NCBI GenBank assembly: GCA_028456385.1
Contig: JALNQF010000074.1
Coordinates: 1 to 64,000, forward strand
DNA: 64,000 nucleotides
Source: Ophiosphaerella korrae
Taxonomy: Eukaryota; Ascomycota; Dothideomycetes; Pleosporales; Phaeosphaeriaceae
Direction of reading: 5' to 3'
Part shown: in pieces, positions 54,467 to 64,000 of the stretch
Layout of the letters: every line of letters begins with the position of its first letter
How positions within the stretch are numbered: position 1 is the first letter of the stretch
Position numbers and translations under genes: made by a program
Notes under the pieces: generated by a model
What the model was told of the DNA's origin: nothing
The model's database searches: none
What the model saw: only the letters and a program-made list of their open reading frames with translations

Positions 54467-55110
54467 TCAAACTCTCAGCTGTTTCGAGTCCTTTGTCTTC
54501 AGAATCCACCCATTGAATCTTGAGGTTATGGCTGCGAGCAAGCAACTTCCAATCGTCCATCCATAAGCCTTTGGCGCTTGTTCAGCTTTGTACCAAGCTG
54601 CGAAGACACAAATGCCAAGAGGCAACACGGTAAGCAATAATGGTATATACCATGGGAACCAGGAATCCTCTTCGACCCAAATTCCCCAGCCGAACCGAGA
54701 ATTGTGAGGGTCAGATCGAAGAGGAACGGGGAGTTCCCTGAGTGTTTCTCAGTAGATATGGAATTGGTTCTGAGTGTTGTCGTCATACTCCAGCTCTAAA
54801 TTGGCTGACTCCCAGTCAAGTCCTCCGTTGTCATTATCTACAGTTCCATTGCCTTTCTCCTTGAAAAAAGACAAGCAATTAGCTATTTTCATCAAAGTTG
54901 TGAGCACATACCCTTTTGCGCCTTTATGTCAGGTATGTAGGTCGTGACATACTTTACCCATCGTAGCCATGGATAGGGCCATTTCGAATTTTCTGTTATA
55001 GGAAGATCATAGGCTTTGCCTTTGAAGCGTACATGAAACCAAGTCAGAAACGTGCCTTGATGCAGCTTCGCTACGACTGCGAGCCTGTCCTTACACTGTT
55101 TAACCCAGAT
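54467..55110 (-). pseudogene. C-terminal fragment of a fungal membrane protein, probably decayed
   Basis: On the minus strand, 55110-54912 reads IWVKQCKDRLAVVAK, TFLTWFHVRFKGKAYDLP and YPWLRWVKYVTTYIPD. A likely 52-bp intron (54911-54860, GTATGT...TTCAAG) follows, then 54859-54467 with LPVPLRSDPHNSRFGWGIW and one membrane helix (WYIPLLLTVLPLGICVFAAWY). The pattern of a W-G-I segment followed by a C-terminal helix occurs in a large group of fungal proteins of unknown function. There is a TGA inside the second part (in HIY-stop-ETL), the reading frames do not match across the intron, and a stop lies just upstream of 55110, so this appears to be a broken remnant. The assignment is tentative. Confidence 0.45.
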
Positions 55111-56354
55111 GTGTTACATAAGGGTAGATAAGGTAGATATACCATCAGGGCTGTGACAGCAGATGTCAAGAACTTAGTAACTTTATTGGGCTCTCGAGCT
55201 TTGCGTCCCTATTTCAGTTCATTCATCAGAGAAGTCTCGTCTGGAGTAATACTAGTTATTGCTCCCAGCGATTGTACAACGATGTCTTGACTACAATCAT
55301 TTTCAGGGCTTAAGGCATTTTCATATGTACGGTACATAAAAGTGGTCGTTCATCTAGGCGAGTAAAGCATAAACAGACGTCGATGCTATGACAAACTGCC
55401 AGGATGGCGATGACGACTTTACGCTGAATAATACCACCACAAGGTGTTATATTGACTAAGTGATAGAGAGTAGATAAATAAATTTTGATCTTCGAATGGA
55501 AGCAACACGAGGGAATGAAATCATTATATAGGAAAACATGAAGAATAAGTGCCATAATTAGTATGATCCAAGTATGGACACAATGCCATACACATATTGG
55601 AGAATCCTACTGATACAGAGCCACTAGTGGCAGATGATGTCGAGCACTTGAAATGTGACTAACGAGATAGCCGATCGAACAGGACTGGAGCCTTTGCATA
55701 TGTTCATGTCAAGGCGAGTAGCTTTGTTGCGGTGTCTTAGGACACAACCGTTCTTACCATGTTGCACTTCCAAGAATTTTATAATGTTGATGATTATACA
55801 CCAAGATCCGGTGAATGCTTTTGGCTTTCAGCCTTGCGCGCCACTGGAAAAGGTATGCGACGATACGGTAATAGAGATAGGTTCTTGACCAGCTAAGCAA
55901 TGCTGGGAATTTGCTATTATGGTCACTGGTGCTAAATGAACAAAAGCCAGTTCGTCAAAAAGCTCCTTTTTGTTATTGAGAACTAAGCTATGTTTGCTTT
56001 GCTTGCCATTGCGCTTGGAACAAACTTAAAAGCACTTTAGGTAAAGCGCCTTTCCTATTTTCATGCTATATTTTCCAGAGGGTGCCTGGGCCAATAATGG
56101 TACTTCCAGGCATTTCGAGCGATTGATAGACGAAGTATTGAAAGTTGGCAGTATCCTCAACCCGAGGCTGCTGGGCTGGTATTGTTTTCCGGCTGTATGC
56201 TACATCAGCTGCGAAAGCCAGCATGCGTGATTTCCACCGGTGTCCCTAAGCTATGATGGCCTACTCGAATCGGATAGAACCTCAAGGAGAAGGTCTCTAT
56301 TCAACAGTGGCGACCGCTTTGAAGCCATAATTTTGCATGGGTCCTCTTGCTGAT
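55111..56354. other. Intergenic, 1.2 kb
   Basis: Short open frames only; it may hold more of the decayed gene at 54467-55110 but nothing is recognisable. Confidence 0.5.
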
Positions 56355-56918
56355 TCATAGATACTTTTTGGCAGCAGTAGCAACTCTCTGCCTGAAAACC
56401 GGGCTTTTGACGACATGTCCGTTACCAACATGGAAGAATGGATTCATGATAGTCTTCAACCACGCTTCGTACACGTCAACGAAGAAATTCTTGACGGCCT
56501 CCTCTGTCGCTGGTGCACTCGGATTGTACAATCCACCTGTGCCTCCCATAGCCGCCCGTCCACCAGCCAATGAGCCTCTTGCACTACCGCTGCCAGCTGA
56601 GGTGAGGCCGAGTGACTCGTCGCGTGGTCGTGTCAATAATAGAAATCGGGTATTGCCGCCCGTAACCCAACAGCTCACAAAGCAGTTTTGATATTTGTCT
56701 ATGTGCTTGAGGTACATAGGGGCAGAGCCGGAGGATGTGGAAGGCCCCCATTGGACTTCTTCGACAATGTCAAGGGATGAATGAAGAATGAAGGGTACCA
56801 TGGCGCGCTCAGCGGGAGTGAAACGTGCGACACCATCACCGCCGGAGCGTGAGGTGCCAAAGTCATGAGTGAATAAAGGAACGTCAAGAGGGGAGAGGAT
56901 AGAGAAGGTGTACGACAT
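56355..56918 (-). CDS. TRS20: TRAPP complex subunit Trs20 (sedlin, TRAPPC2)
   Basis: 187 residues, no intron. The protein is a core subunit of the TRAPP tethering complexes acting on ER-to-Golgi and Golgi traffic. Seen: the longin-type start MSYTFSILSPLDVPLFTHDFG, HSSLDIVEEVQW, MYLKHIDKYQNCFVSCWVTGGNTRFLLLTR, and the last helix FFVDVYEAWLKTIMNPFFHVG followed by SPVFRQRVATAAKKYL. Between the third and last blocks a Gly/Ala/Ser-rich insert of about 40 residues makes it longer than the roughly 140-residue animal protein, as is usual in filamentous fungi. Confidence 0.92.
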   Translation of the reverse strand: MSYTFSILSPLDVPLFTHDFGTSRSGGDGVARFTPAERAMVPFILHSSLDIVEEVQWGPSTSSGSAPMYLKHIDKYQNCFVSCWVTGGNTRFLLLTRPRDESLGLTSAGSGSARGSLAGGRAAMGGTGGLYNPSAPATEEAVKNFFVDVYEAWLKTIMNPFFHVGNGHVVKSPVFRQRVATAAKKYL

Positions 56919-58036
56919 AATTGCGGGAGCCCCCTTATCCCCAGATTATGGGAGTCGTGCAGCGTGCTGTTATACCTGCGCCTCTGGTGATGAAGGATGT
57001 ACTGGTATCGAAGTTGACTCGGGAGCTTCCCCACGCTAAAGTTAGCCAGGATGCGTGCCAAGAAGTCCGCGGGAGTCTTTTCAGAACATCCACCTCATTG
57101 TGAATTGTGTCTCTGGCATCGCAAGTACACACACAACGATGTTTGGCCCATTCCGACTCACAAATCCGTTGTCAGGTGGCTTATTATGGTACGCATAAGA
57201 CCATTCCACATGTGCGCGCACCCATTGACATGTTTGCAGGAAAATTCCATGGCGATTATCACGGCACCAGAAATACCGACAACGCGAGCGTCTGCGTCAC
57301 GTCGACTCGGTAGTAGCAACCCTCGATAATGCGCTCGCAAGACAGGGCCGAAGTATGAAGCGGGTGGATCGGTGGAAGCTGGAAATGCCAACCGAGCAGG
57401 AAATGTTGCCAAAAGACAAGTACTCGGTCTTTGATCGTAAAGTCAAGAGATACAGGAAGGGAATACACAGTACGTGCAGGACTAGTGAGATTGGGAGGGG
57501 TGTTTGGGAAGCCGCTAACATGGAGCAGAGGTACCAAAGTGGACAAGAGTTAGCCAAAGACTCAACCCACCAGGCTTTTGATCGACTTCATGAGCTTTAG
57601 GAAGATGAAATGTACATTATTTATGCACCATTAGCGTCAACTGTAACTCGTCTATGAGACGAGAAATATATCAAACTGAGTATGCAGAAAAAGCTTGCAC
57701 CAGGCCCATTTGTATCTAGCAGGCATCTTGGTACAATATTCCTTTTTGGATTCTATTATCAATTGTTTGACTGTACAACCTTCTTTTTGTTTGTCGCCCT
57801 CTTCCCTAGCGTCGCTTTTTTTGTAGACATATCCGTTTGCTAGTCGCTTTTGCTATTATATTTCTCGCATATGGGAGGTCACTCTCATCCTCACACTAGC
57901 TTGAGCAAAGTTGCCTTCACCGAACTTTTGCGTTTGATCCACCCCCACTTTCCTGTCTCAAAGCAAGGCTAGTCGTGCCGTTACGCTCCTCACCTCTACG
58001 CCTCATCGACACCATTTGCAGAGCTATTACGCCAAC
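56919..58036. other. Divergent intergenic, 1.1 kb
   Basis: Promoters of TRS20 and the gene at 58037. Several 60-90 codon frames around 57050-57600 have no recognised domain. Confidence 0.5.
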
Positions 58037-59337
58037 ATGACTAAACCACCAACAAATACATACCCGGAACTTATCGCGAAATGGAATAAGCTTTATGAAA
58101 AGCGTCAGAAGAGCCGCGAAAACTTCGAGCGCGTAGCCGAGGCAGAAATGGCTAAACATAGGAAGAAGATCGAGTCACAGAGGGAGAGGATGTTCGCCCG
58201 GCACTGTGCTGAGGACTCCGACTTTTGGAGTAAAAATGGGAAAGTATCTAGTAGCATACCGGTTACGAGCGCTCTAAAGGAGCAAGCTATTGATAGTACT
58301 GAGAGGTGCCAGAAGGCGGTACCGGTGAAGAGCAAACCAACACCTATGGCTAGTACGGGAAAGCTGCAAGTCAAGCCTGCACCAATGTGCGTTGACCTCA
58401 CTGGTTCTGACGATGAGGATGACAAGCAGTCTCTCGCATTTAAGAAACCCACACTACCGGCAAATCTCAACCAGAGCAACGTTGCTCGTCAGTCTGACGC
58501 TCCCGAAGCTCGCCACATCCGCACCAACTCGTTCTCTTCCCGTACCTCTAGCTACACGGTTCGCGAGCGAAGCACATCAATCAAATCACGTTCATCTGAC
58601 GTCTCCTCCCAAAAGGTCCAAACTGTATCCAGAAGCGTAAAGAGTTCAACCTCAGCAATGATGAAGACGAGTCGGGTTCTGCGCCCTTCAAGCTAGATCC
58701 GTCTTTGGACGGCCAGTCGAGACTATCCAAGGGCGTTCCTACTACTAAAAAATTCAAAGTCACACCCCTTGAGAAGAGCATCAAAGGTAAGAAACTACAT
58801 GGCCTTTCTGCACAGACACTGAAGCCAGAGCCAGTGGAAGTTCAGCACGTGACACCAGTCAGCTCTAGCAATGTTGCATCTGTGAGTACGAGAGCGTCAT
58901 CTGTTGCAGCATCGACGACCTTTACGCTCAACCAAGAGTCACCCCCGACGCCAGAGGAACAAATAACAGACCAGGCTGTCCCACAAACTAAAGAGCGTGG
59001 CGCAGCCAAGAAAGTCAAAGGTCTTATTACCAACTACTTCGAGGAAATACCCGCCAAACAGCAGGGCATCGAAGATGCAGACCAGATGGAGACCATCAGG
59101 CTTCCATCTGGCATGCATCGCTTGAGCCTAACACCAGGCTCTGTCATCGCAAATAACGAGAACAACAAAAACAGCCAGACAGCGGACCTGCTAGGAGAAA
59201 ATCCACCGCCTCCATGCCCTAATGTTAACGGTGGCGCATACAATTACTCCTTGTGGACTAATGATCGCAAACAAGGCGACAGAAACCTTGGTAAATACCA
59301 AGCCACCGTCGAGGACTATAGTTCAGATATGGGCTAG
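58037..59337 (+). CDS. Uncharacterised, mostly disordered protein
   Basis: Two open frames join if an intron 58542-58615 (GTACCT donor, CTGAC branch, AAAG acceptor, phase 1) is removed, giving 408 residues starting MTKPPTNTYPELIAKW. A charged helix (about 5-60, KRQKSRENFERVAEAEMAKHRKK) may form a coiled coil; then MCVDLTGSDDEDD, which looks like a SUMO-interacting or acidic motif, and long Ser/Thr/Pro-rich sequence to the end YQATVEDYSSDMG. No domain recognised. The donor is weak, so a different intron or a frame change is possible; the first frame read alone stops at 58696 and the second has no ATG at its start. Confidence 0.55.
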
Positions 59338-60002
59338 GTTATTTACAGTGGCAGCACCATCGTGGGTGAGGTCGTGATCGAGATGGGGATCTGACAGATG
59401 AAGCCTAAGTCACGATGCTCAGAACGACATGGCGTAGAATGCTATCCGGCGAGGAAGCTCGTAGCCAGAAAGAAAGAAAGAAAGAAAGAAAGAGGATCGA
59501 GTCAATGTTTCAGGGAGTTTCGGTACTGGGACTGGGATTATGATGGAGATTTGAACATGGGTGGATTCGTCCCTACCGTTCAAGAGCATTTTGTATCAGG
59601 AACGTAACCGCATCTCAGTGCAGACATGAGTTTCGTAATACAAAGCTTCAACAGGACGTTTTTTGCTTTCAATTCTCTATTCAGGACAAGCAAGAGTGAT
59701 GAACTTATGGTTACATGTAGCCCTCAGATCCACAACAGCTATAACGACGATGCCAACACTAACAACACTTATGCAATCGATAACGGTGTGCCAATAACTA
59801 TGATGATGATATCTTGTTTGAATGCATTTAACCATTCTCTCTAGGCTAGGCTCCAAGAATCAATGAAATACAATAGAAGAGGGGAATGATTTTGATATCA
59901 AGGTATCAGGATATGACCCAGCCGTCTACGATACCTTTCCAAACGCCAAACTATGCATACTAACATGCGCCATTCCCACACTTGGCATTATACCCAGTCC
60001 AA
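59338..60002. other. Convergent intergenic
   Basis: 665 bp, contains the AAAG microsatellite at 59467-59494. Confidence 0.6.
59467..59494. repeat. (AAAG)n microsatellite
   Basis: About seven tandem AAAG units. Confidence 0.9.
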
Positions 60003-63000
60003 TCACCTTGCTTCAGCTATTGCGCCCTCAGGCCCCAAACGCTGCGACGCCGCAGTAATCGCATCCTCTGTTGCTCGACTCTGCACCCCGGCCTTTCTCT
60101 CTCCAAAATTATGTAATCGCTCTCCGATCAGATACACCTCATCTCGAACCACCGACCGCCATCGTGTCAACATTTTGATCGCTTCTTTGCCAGCCCACAT
60201 CGTTGCCAAGCTGAGCCCCACGGCAGGGAAGCTGAAACGCCAGAGCATGTTGCGCGTTTGCTCCGTTGCGCCCGCGTACAGTGTGCGAGAAGCCGTCCAT
60301 GCGAGACTGGAAGGAATGATGATGGCAATTAGCCAGAGCGCAAGAACGGGAATGACGAAGCAGCGCGTTGCGACGCGGGCATTGGGATACAGATAACCAT
60401 TCCGGATCACGGCATTGAAGGCATGAGCAAGTCGAGATTGGCGGTTTGCGAAAATCATGGAGGCTGCTAGCCGAGAATACAGGAAGCCGAGTGTCCAGTC
60501 TTGGATTATGCGTATTACATGAGGTTCGCTGGGACCAAGGTAGGCGTGTAGCGGCATAAGGAAGTAGAGTTCGATGAGTACAGCGAACAGAAATGGGATG
60601 GCAAAAACCAAGCTCACCCAAACGTAAGTGAAGCGCAAGACGCGAAAACCGATGCGGGTTGTCGCAGCGGCAACAGTATGAAGCGTATTGAGTGGTGATG
60701 GCATAGGTTGATTGAGACTGGAAATGAACCTGTAAGCATGATAACCTAAGTAGGCGATACTGCCGAGCATATAGACTCCAAGTGACAAGGCATGGATATC
60801 GTTCATCTCAACTGTCTTAGGTAAAACGAGGGAGAAGAGGTGACGGCCAAACAGTAGCGGTAGGACTGTAACACCAACACCACTCATACCCATGAAGACC
60901 CAAACAGTGATGACGAAGGCGAAAATACGGACACGGAACCAATTAGGGATGAATACGACGGCGACTAGGTCGGGATTGTTGTGCACACCGCCATCAGTGT
61001 TACCATCTTTACGTACGTTGTCTTTATCGACTTCAACGAATACCGGGTGGCCTTTAGGGACGCGAGCCTGATCTGATCCAGGAGCACGAACATATCGGCC
61101 ATTTGTGCTGTCTTCCGGTTCCACTTTATCGCCAAAGAGGAAACTTGAGAGACGGAGGAAGCCAGCGCATTTCTTGAAACACCATGTGTACACCGCATGT
61201 ATACCCTCGCTGGGCTTGTAGATTTTGATAATGACCGGGGTGAGAAAGTTGTACCACAGAAGATCTAATGGAAATCCAAGGGATGAGGCCTCTGTTGACC
61301 AATGGATAGGTAATATACCGGTAGTGACACGGTTGAGGCTCCATACCACACCACCGAGACATACAATAACTAGCGCTCCGTATACGAGGGCACTAAATGC
61401 GATCTTGCGTAGTTGAGTGGTGACGCTACGTTCGAGCACATCGCGAACTGGGTGGAAGGTCGGATCGTCTGGATCGCGGATGAAGTAGAGCACGCCCTTA
61501 CGCATGATCTTACGACACATGGAGACGAATAGCGCAAAATGGAACATGTAGCATGTGCCAATAAACCAATGTACAAAGCCAGACGTCCAAGGACTTTCAC
61601 AAGCGAATTGCCAACGGGTGTAGACTGTTGCATCTTTGAAAAGTGGGAGCATGGCGAGATCAAGGAGTAAGCCGCAGTACAACGGAAATGTCAACATCTC
61701 AATGCTAATGATCAAAATCACCTTGAGCACGCCACCAGCCTGCTGAAGAATATCGGAAATGATACGTTCGATCTTTTGGCCTTGCTGTGAGGTACTTATG
61801 GGAGACCCGCGCTTCAGATACACTGCGCCAGCCATTGCAAAGAAGGCGTAGCCAGCAAAAATGGCAATCAAGCGATCAGTAGCTGTCCAGCGCTCCACGG
61901 TCGTGTTACTAGTGGTTGCATTAGTACCCAGGTCGAAGTCAAACGTAATCTTGTATGATTTCGACGTCCATATCCATATAAGGATAGCATTACAATGACT
62001 GTAAAGCCATAATACACCAGCTTGCACGACATGAGGTAAGCCGATACAGGCCCTCCAAAGGAACGTGAATGGCGAATCTGTGGATGTTTTCTCGATGAAC
62101 GTATTCATAATGTTGCCAGTTTCATTTAACGCAAACGATGCCGAGTTCTGAAGGCTTCGAAGTGCTACATGCGAGTTTACAGACAGTCGAAAGTAGTCTG
62201 GTCCTGGAAACAACGGAGACTCTTCTAGTAGCGTCGCAATGCGGGTTACGGCTCCCACTGCAAGTGATCGCATGGTACCGGACATGGTAGCAAGCTGATT
62301 GTCTATAGTTTGTGGGAAACTGCCCGTGGAACAAAGATGGACAAGCGAGGATACGAGTTGTGAACCCCAATAGGTCAATCCCGCAATAACCATGAGGGCT
62401 AGATCCGCAATTAGATCCATCAAAGTAGCGATGATTTGAAGAGGGAGTTTGACGAGTAGTGAAATTGGACTACCCATTATGAGAATTACCACCTTTCCCC
62501 ATAGGTAAGGAAGCCACACTGCGCAGGCTAAAGTGGCTGAGATCAATACCGCACTGAAGAGGACATTTTGGAATAATCCGATGATAGGCCCTTGCATGCC
62601 GATGAGCTCGAGAATTCCCTCCAGGTCCTCAGCATCTTCAATCGCTTCCTGATCATTGACATCGATGCCAGCCTGTGCAGCGGCTGCAGCAACCTCAGGA
62701 TCTTGTGCTGGGCGATTAGCGTGATCTTGCGGCTCGTTACCCACTAAAGGTACAAAAGGAGCTTCGTCAGCAAGATTGCGGACAATGTGCTCATCGTTTC
62801 CAGGCTCTTCGGCTGTCGGCACGCCAGGTGCTACGTCATCAAACATCCATTCCACTAATTGATCAAGAATGCTTTGCTGCTGTGGAGGAAGTGCGGTGGG
62901 CTCAGCTTGTGGTGGTTGTGGTTCGACAGATGTACTACTGGCAGCAGCGATTTCGACAGTCTGCCGACCGCTTTCGTCAGGCTCGGAAGACGCCACGGAG

Positions 63001-64000
63001 AATTCGGCGTCATTTTCGGATCCTGTTGTAGGGATACTGGCTCCAAAGTGTGGTGCTTCCGAGAGCGCATTGTGGGCTCCATCCCCCTCAACACCCTCTT
63101 GCTCACGCTCATCGACACCACCATCAGCAACTTTGGCTTTCCCTTTGTCTTGCAAACGGTCTCCTTCCAGCACTTGGTCGGAGTCGTATTCCGCAATGAC
63201 ATTAGTAATTTGTTGCCAGCTTTCGCTGCTGTGCTCGCTGTCTTGTCCCTGGTCAGAAGTTGTATCGGGATCTGGGCTAGCATGGGCAGCTTCAGTCTTT
63301 TCATCGTCCCAAGGCTCAGGAACTTCTTGGCTTTGCGAACTCGCGGGGTGCGATGTCCGTGGCACATTCTCAAATGACCAGTTATTGCCTTCTTCCAAGT
63401 TGCGCCTGATGCCAGTGGCGATAAAAGAATGGTCTCTTGACGGCATAAGTGGTCGCACGGAATCTGACTCAAAGGCTACTGCAGTGGGTGGTGAATCCAT
63501 CGGCCGAGACAGACTACTAGAACGTGGAGGGAACACTGCATCGATTGAGCTGGAAAGGTTGGCTTCACGCGTAGAAGACGATTCTACCTTTGCACCGTTA
63601 TTTTGTGAAACTCCAGAATCTGTGAGGGCCGCTTCGGTATGTCGCTCTTGCTCTGTGCTCTCGACGTCCGGGTCGTTAATTAAATTGGCAGCCCCTTCTG
63701 ATAGACCTGGCTCCAGGTCTCTTCTTTCTCGTTCCACATACAGGTCGTTACCATCCTCTGAATCGTGTATAAGATTTATATCATGATTCGCAACTTCCGC
63801 CTCATTGTTGGGAACAATTTCTTCGTCTGTGTCATGAGCTGCAGCATCCTGTTCAATTTCTACTTCATGGTCTGCAGGTCTATGGGCACCCGCATTCTCC
63901 CCAAGAGCGACCATGTTGATGACTGGTTGTTGTTGTACGACCCACTCTCGAATAAGGAAGATCAATATGAAAGCCACAACAACCAACAAGGTGATGATCT
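60003..64000 (-). CDS. SSM4: Doa10/SSM4-type ER membrane E3 ubiquitin ligase, 5' end missing
   Basis: One open frame of 1332 codons without intron runs from the window edge to TGA 60005-60003. The N-terminal RING-CH domain must lie beyond 64000. The visible part begins at a hydrophobic helix followed by REWVVQQQPVINM, typical of the segment after RING-CH; then about 430 residues of acidic, disordered sequence; then many membrane helices, including GLFQNVLFSAVLISATLACAV and the conserved TEB4 region (LPLQIIATLMDLIADLALM, SLGFPLDLLWYNFLTPVIIK). The C-terminus has more helices (LYFLMPLHAYLGPSEPH). It degrades ER and inner nuclear membrane proteins. The large size and many helices fit; the acidic linker is long. 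Confidence 0.9.
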   Translation of the reverse strand, partial: IITLLVVVAFILIFLIREWVVQQQPVINMVALGENAGAHRPADHEVEIEQDAAAHDTDEEIVPNNEAEVANHDINLIHDSEDGNDLYVERERRDLEPGLSEGAANLINDPDVESTEQERHTEAALTDSGVSQNNGAKVESSSTREANLSSSIDAVFPPRSSSLSRPMDSPPTAVAFESDSVRPLMPSRDHSFIATGIRRNLEEGNNWSFENVPRTSHPASSQSQEVPEPWDDEKTEAAHASPDPDTTSDQGQDSEHSSESWQQITNVIAEYDSDQVLEGDRLQDKGKAKVADGGVDEREQEGVEGDGAHNALSEAPHFGASIPTTGSENDAEFSVASSEPDESGRQTVEIAAASSTSVEPQPPQAEPTALPPQQQSILDQLVEWMFDDVAPGVPTAEEPGNDEHIVRNLADEAPFVPLVGNEPQDHANRPAQDPEVAAAAAQAGIDVNDQEAIEDAEDLEGILELIGMQGPIIGLFQNVLFSAVLISATLACAVWLPYLWGKVVILIMGSPISLLVKLPLQIIATLMDLIADLALMVIAGLTYWGSQLVSSLVHLCSTGSFPQTIDNQLATMSGTMRSLAVGAVTRIATLLEESPLFPGPDYFRLSVNSHVALRSLQNSASFALNETGNIMNTFIEKTSTDSPFTFLWRACIGLPHVVQAGVLWLYSHCNAILIWIWTSKSYKITFDFDLGTNATTSNTTVERWTATDRLIAIFAGYAFFAMAGAVYLKRGSPISTSQQGQKIERIISDILQQAGGVLKVILIISIEMLTFPLYCGLLLDLAMLPLFKDATVYTRWQFACESPWTSGFVHWFIGTCYMFHFALFVSMCRKIMRKGVLYFIRDPDDPTFHPVRDVLERSVTTQLRKIAFSALVYGALVIVCLGGVVWSLNRVTTGILPIHWSTEASSLGFPLDLLWYNFLTPVIIKIYKPSEGIHAVYTWCFKKCAGFLRLSSFLFGDKVEPEDSTNGRYVRAPGSDQARVPKGHPVFVEVDKDNVRKDGNTDGGVHNNPDLVAVVFIPNWFRVRIFAFVITVWVFMGMSGVGVTVLPLLFGRHLFSLVLPKTVEMNDIHALSLGVYMLGSIAYLGYHAYRFISSLNQPMPSPLNTLHTVAAATTRIGFRVLRFTYVWVSLVFAIPFLFAVLIELYFLMPLHAYLGPSEPHVIRIIQDWTLGFLYSRLAASMIFANRQSRLAHAFNAVIRNGYLYPNARVATRCFVIPVLALWLIAIIIPSSLAWTASRTLYAGATEQTRNMLWRFSFPAVGLSLATMWAGKEAIKMLTRWRSVVRDEVYLIGERLHNFGERKAGVQSRATEDAITAASQRLGPEGAIAEAR

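Overview
The window is from a filamentous ascomycete, most likely a Dothideomycete of the Pleosporales type. That placement is inferred from the gene families, the short 46-139 bp introns with CTAAC-like branch sites, and heavy mutation of repeats in the style of repeat-induced point mutation (RIP). No species call is possible from the sequence alone.

Layout. Positions 1 to about 10.2 kb are an extremely AT-rich, gene-free graveyard of nested transposons: a Ty3/gypsy element on the minus strand running off the left edge, a second truncated copy of its LTR and gag region, a Tc1-family DNA transposon with 201-bp inverted repeats, a gypsy integrase relic and a solo LTR. CpA and TpG dinucleotides are almost absent, and the cysteine/histidine ligands of the gag zinc knuckle and the protease active site are changed exactly as C-to-T transitions predict. 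The boundary to normal sequence lies inside or next to the solo LTR. From 10.4 to 20 kb is a sparse border zone: a pseudogene with four in-frame stops (DUF3632-like), then a nitronate monooxygenase, a Zn2Cys6 regulator, an FAD monooxygenase and an NmrA-like reductase, which may form a small catabolic or secondary-metabolic group. From 20 kb on are housekeeping genes separated by a few deserts: Tudor-SN, a secreted repeat protein, a 4.9-kb gene-poor stretch, an uncharacterised protein, a nitroreductase, the inositol phosphate kinase IPK1, a DUF952 protein, and a decayed FAD monooxygenase at 36-37 kb.

The 38-50 kb stretch is rich in signalling genes: the SSK1 response regulator of the osmostress MAP kinase pathway, a small CxxC protein, the cAMP-dependent protein kinase catalytic subunit, the V-ATPase proteolipid VMA11 (with an 18-nt microexon), and a Rom2-type Rho1 GEF of the cell-wall integrity pathway. 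They are followed by a haspin kinase, a GH5 endo-beta-mannanase, a decayed membrane-protein fragment, the TRAPP subunit TRS20, an uncharacterised disordered protein and the 5'-truncated Doa10/SSM4 ubiquitin ligase at the right edge.

I found no clearly new biological system. The most informative signals are the RIP record (including apparently RIP-like stops in two single genes outside the repeats), the nested transposon history, the variable 54-bp repeats inside the LTR, three CGGATCCG palindromes in a divergent promoter, and the intron structures that rescue several genes from misleading open reading frames.
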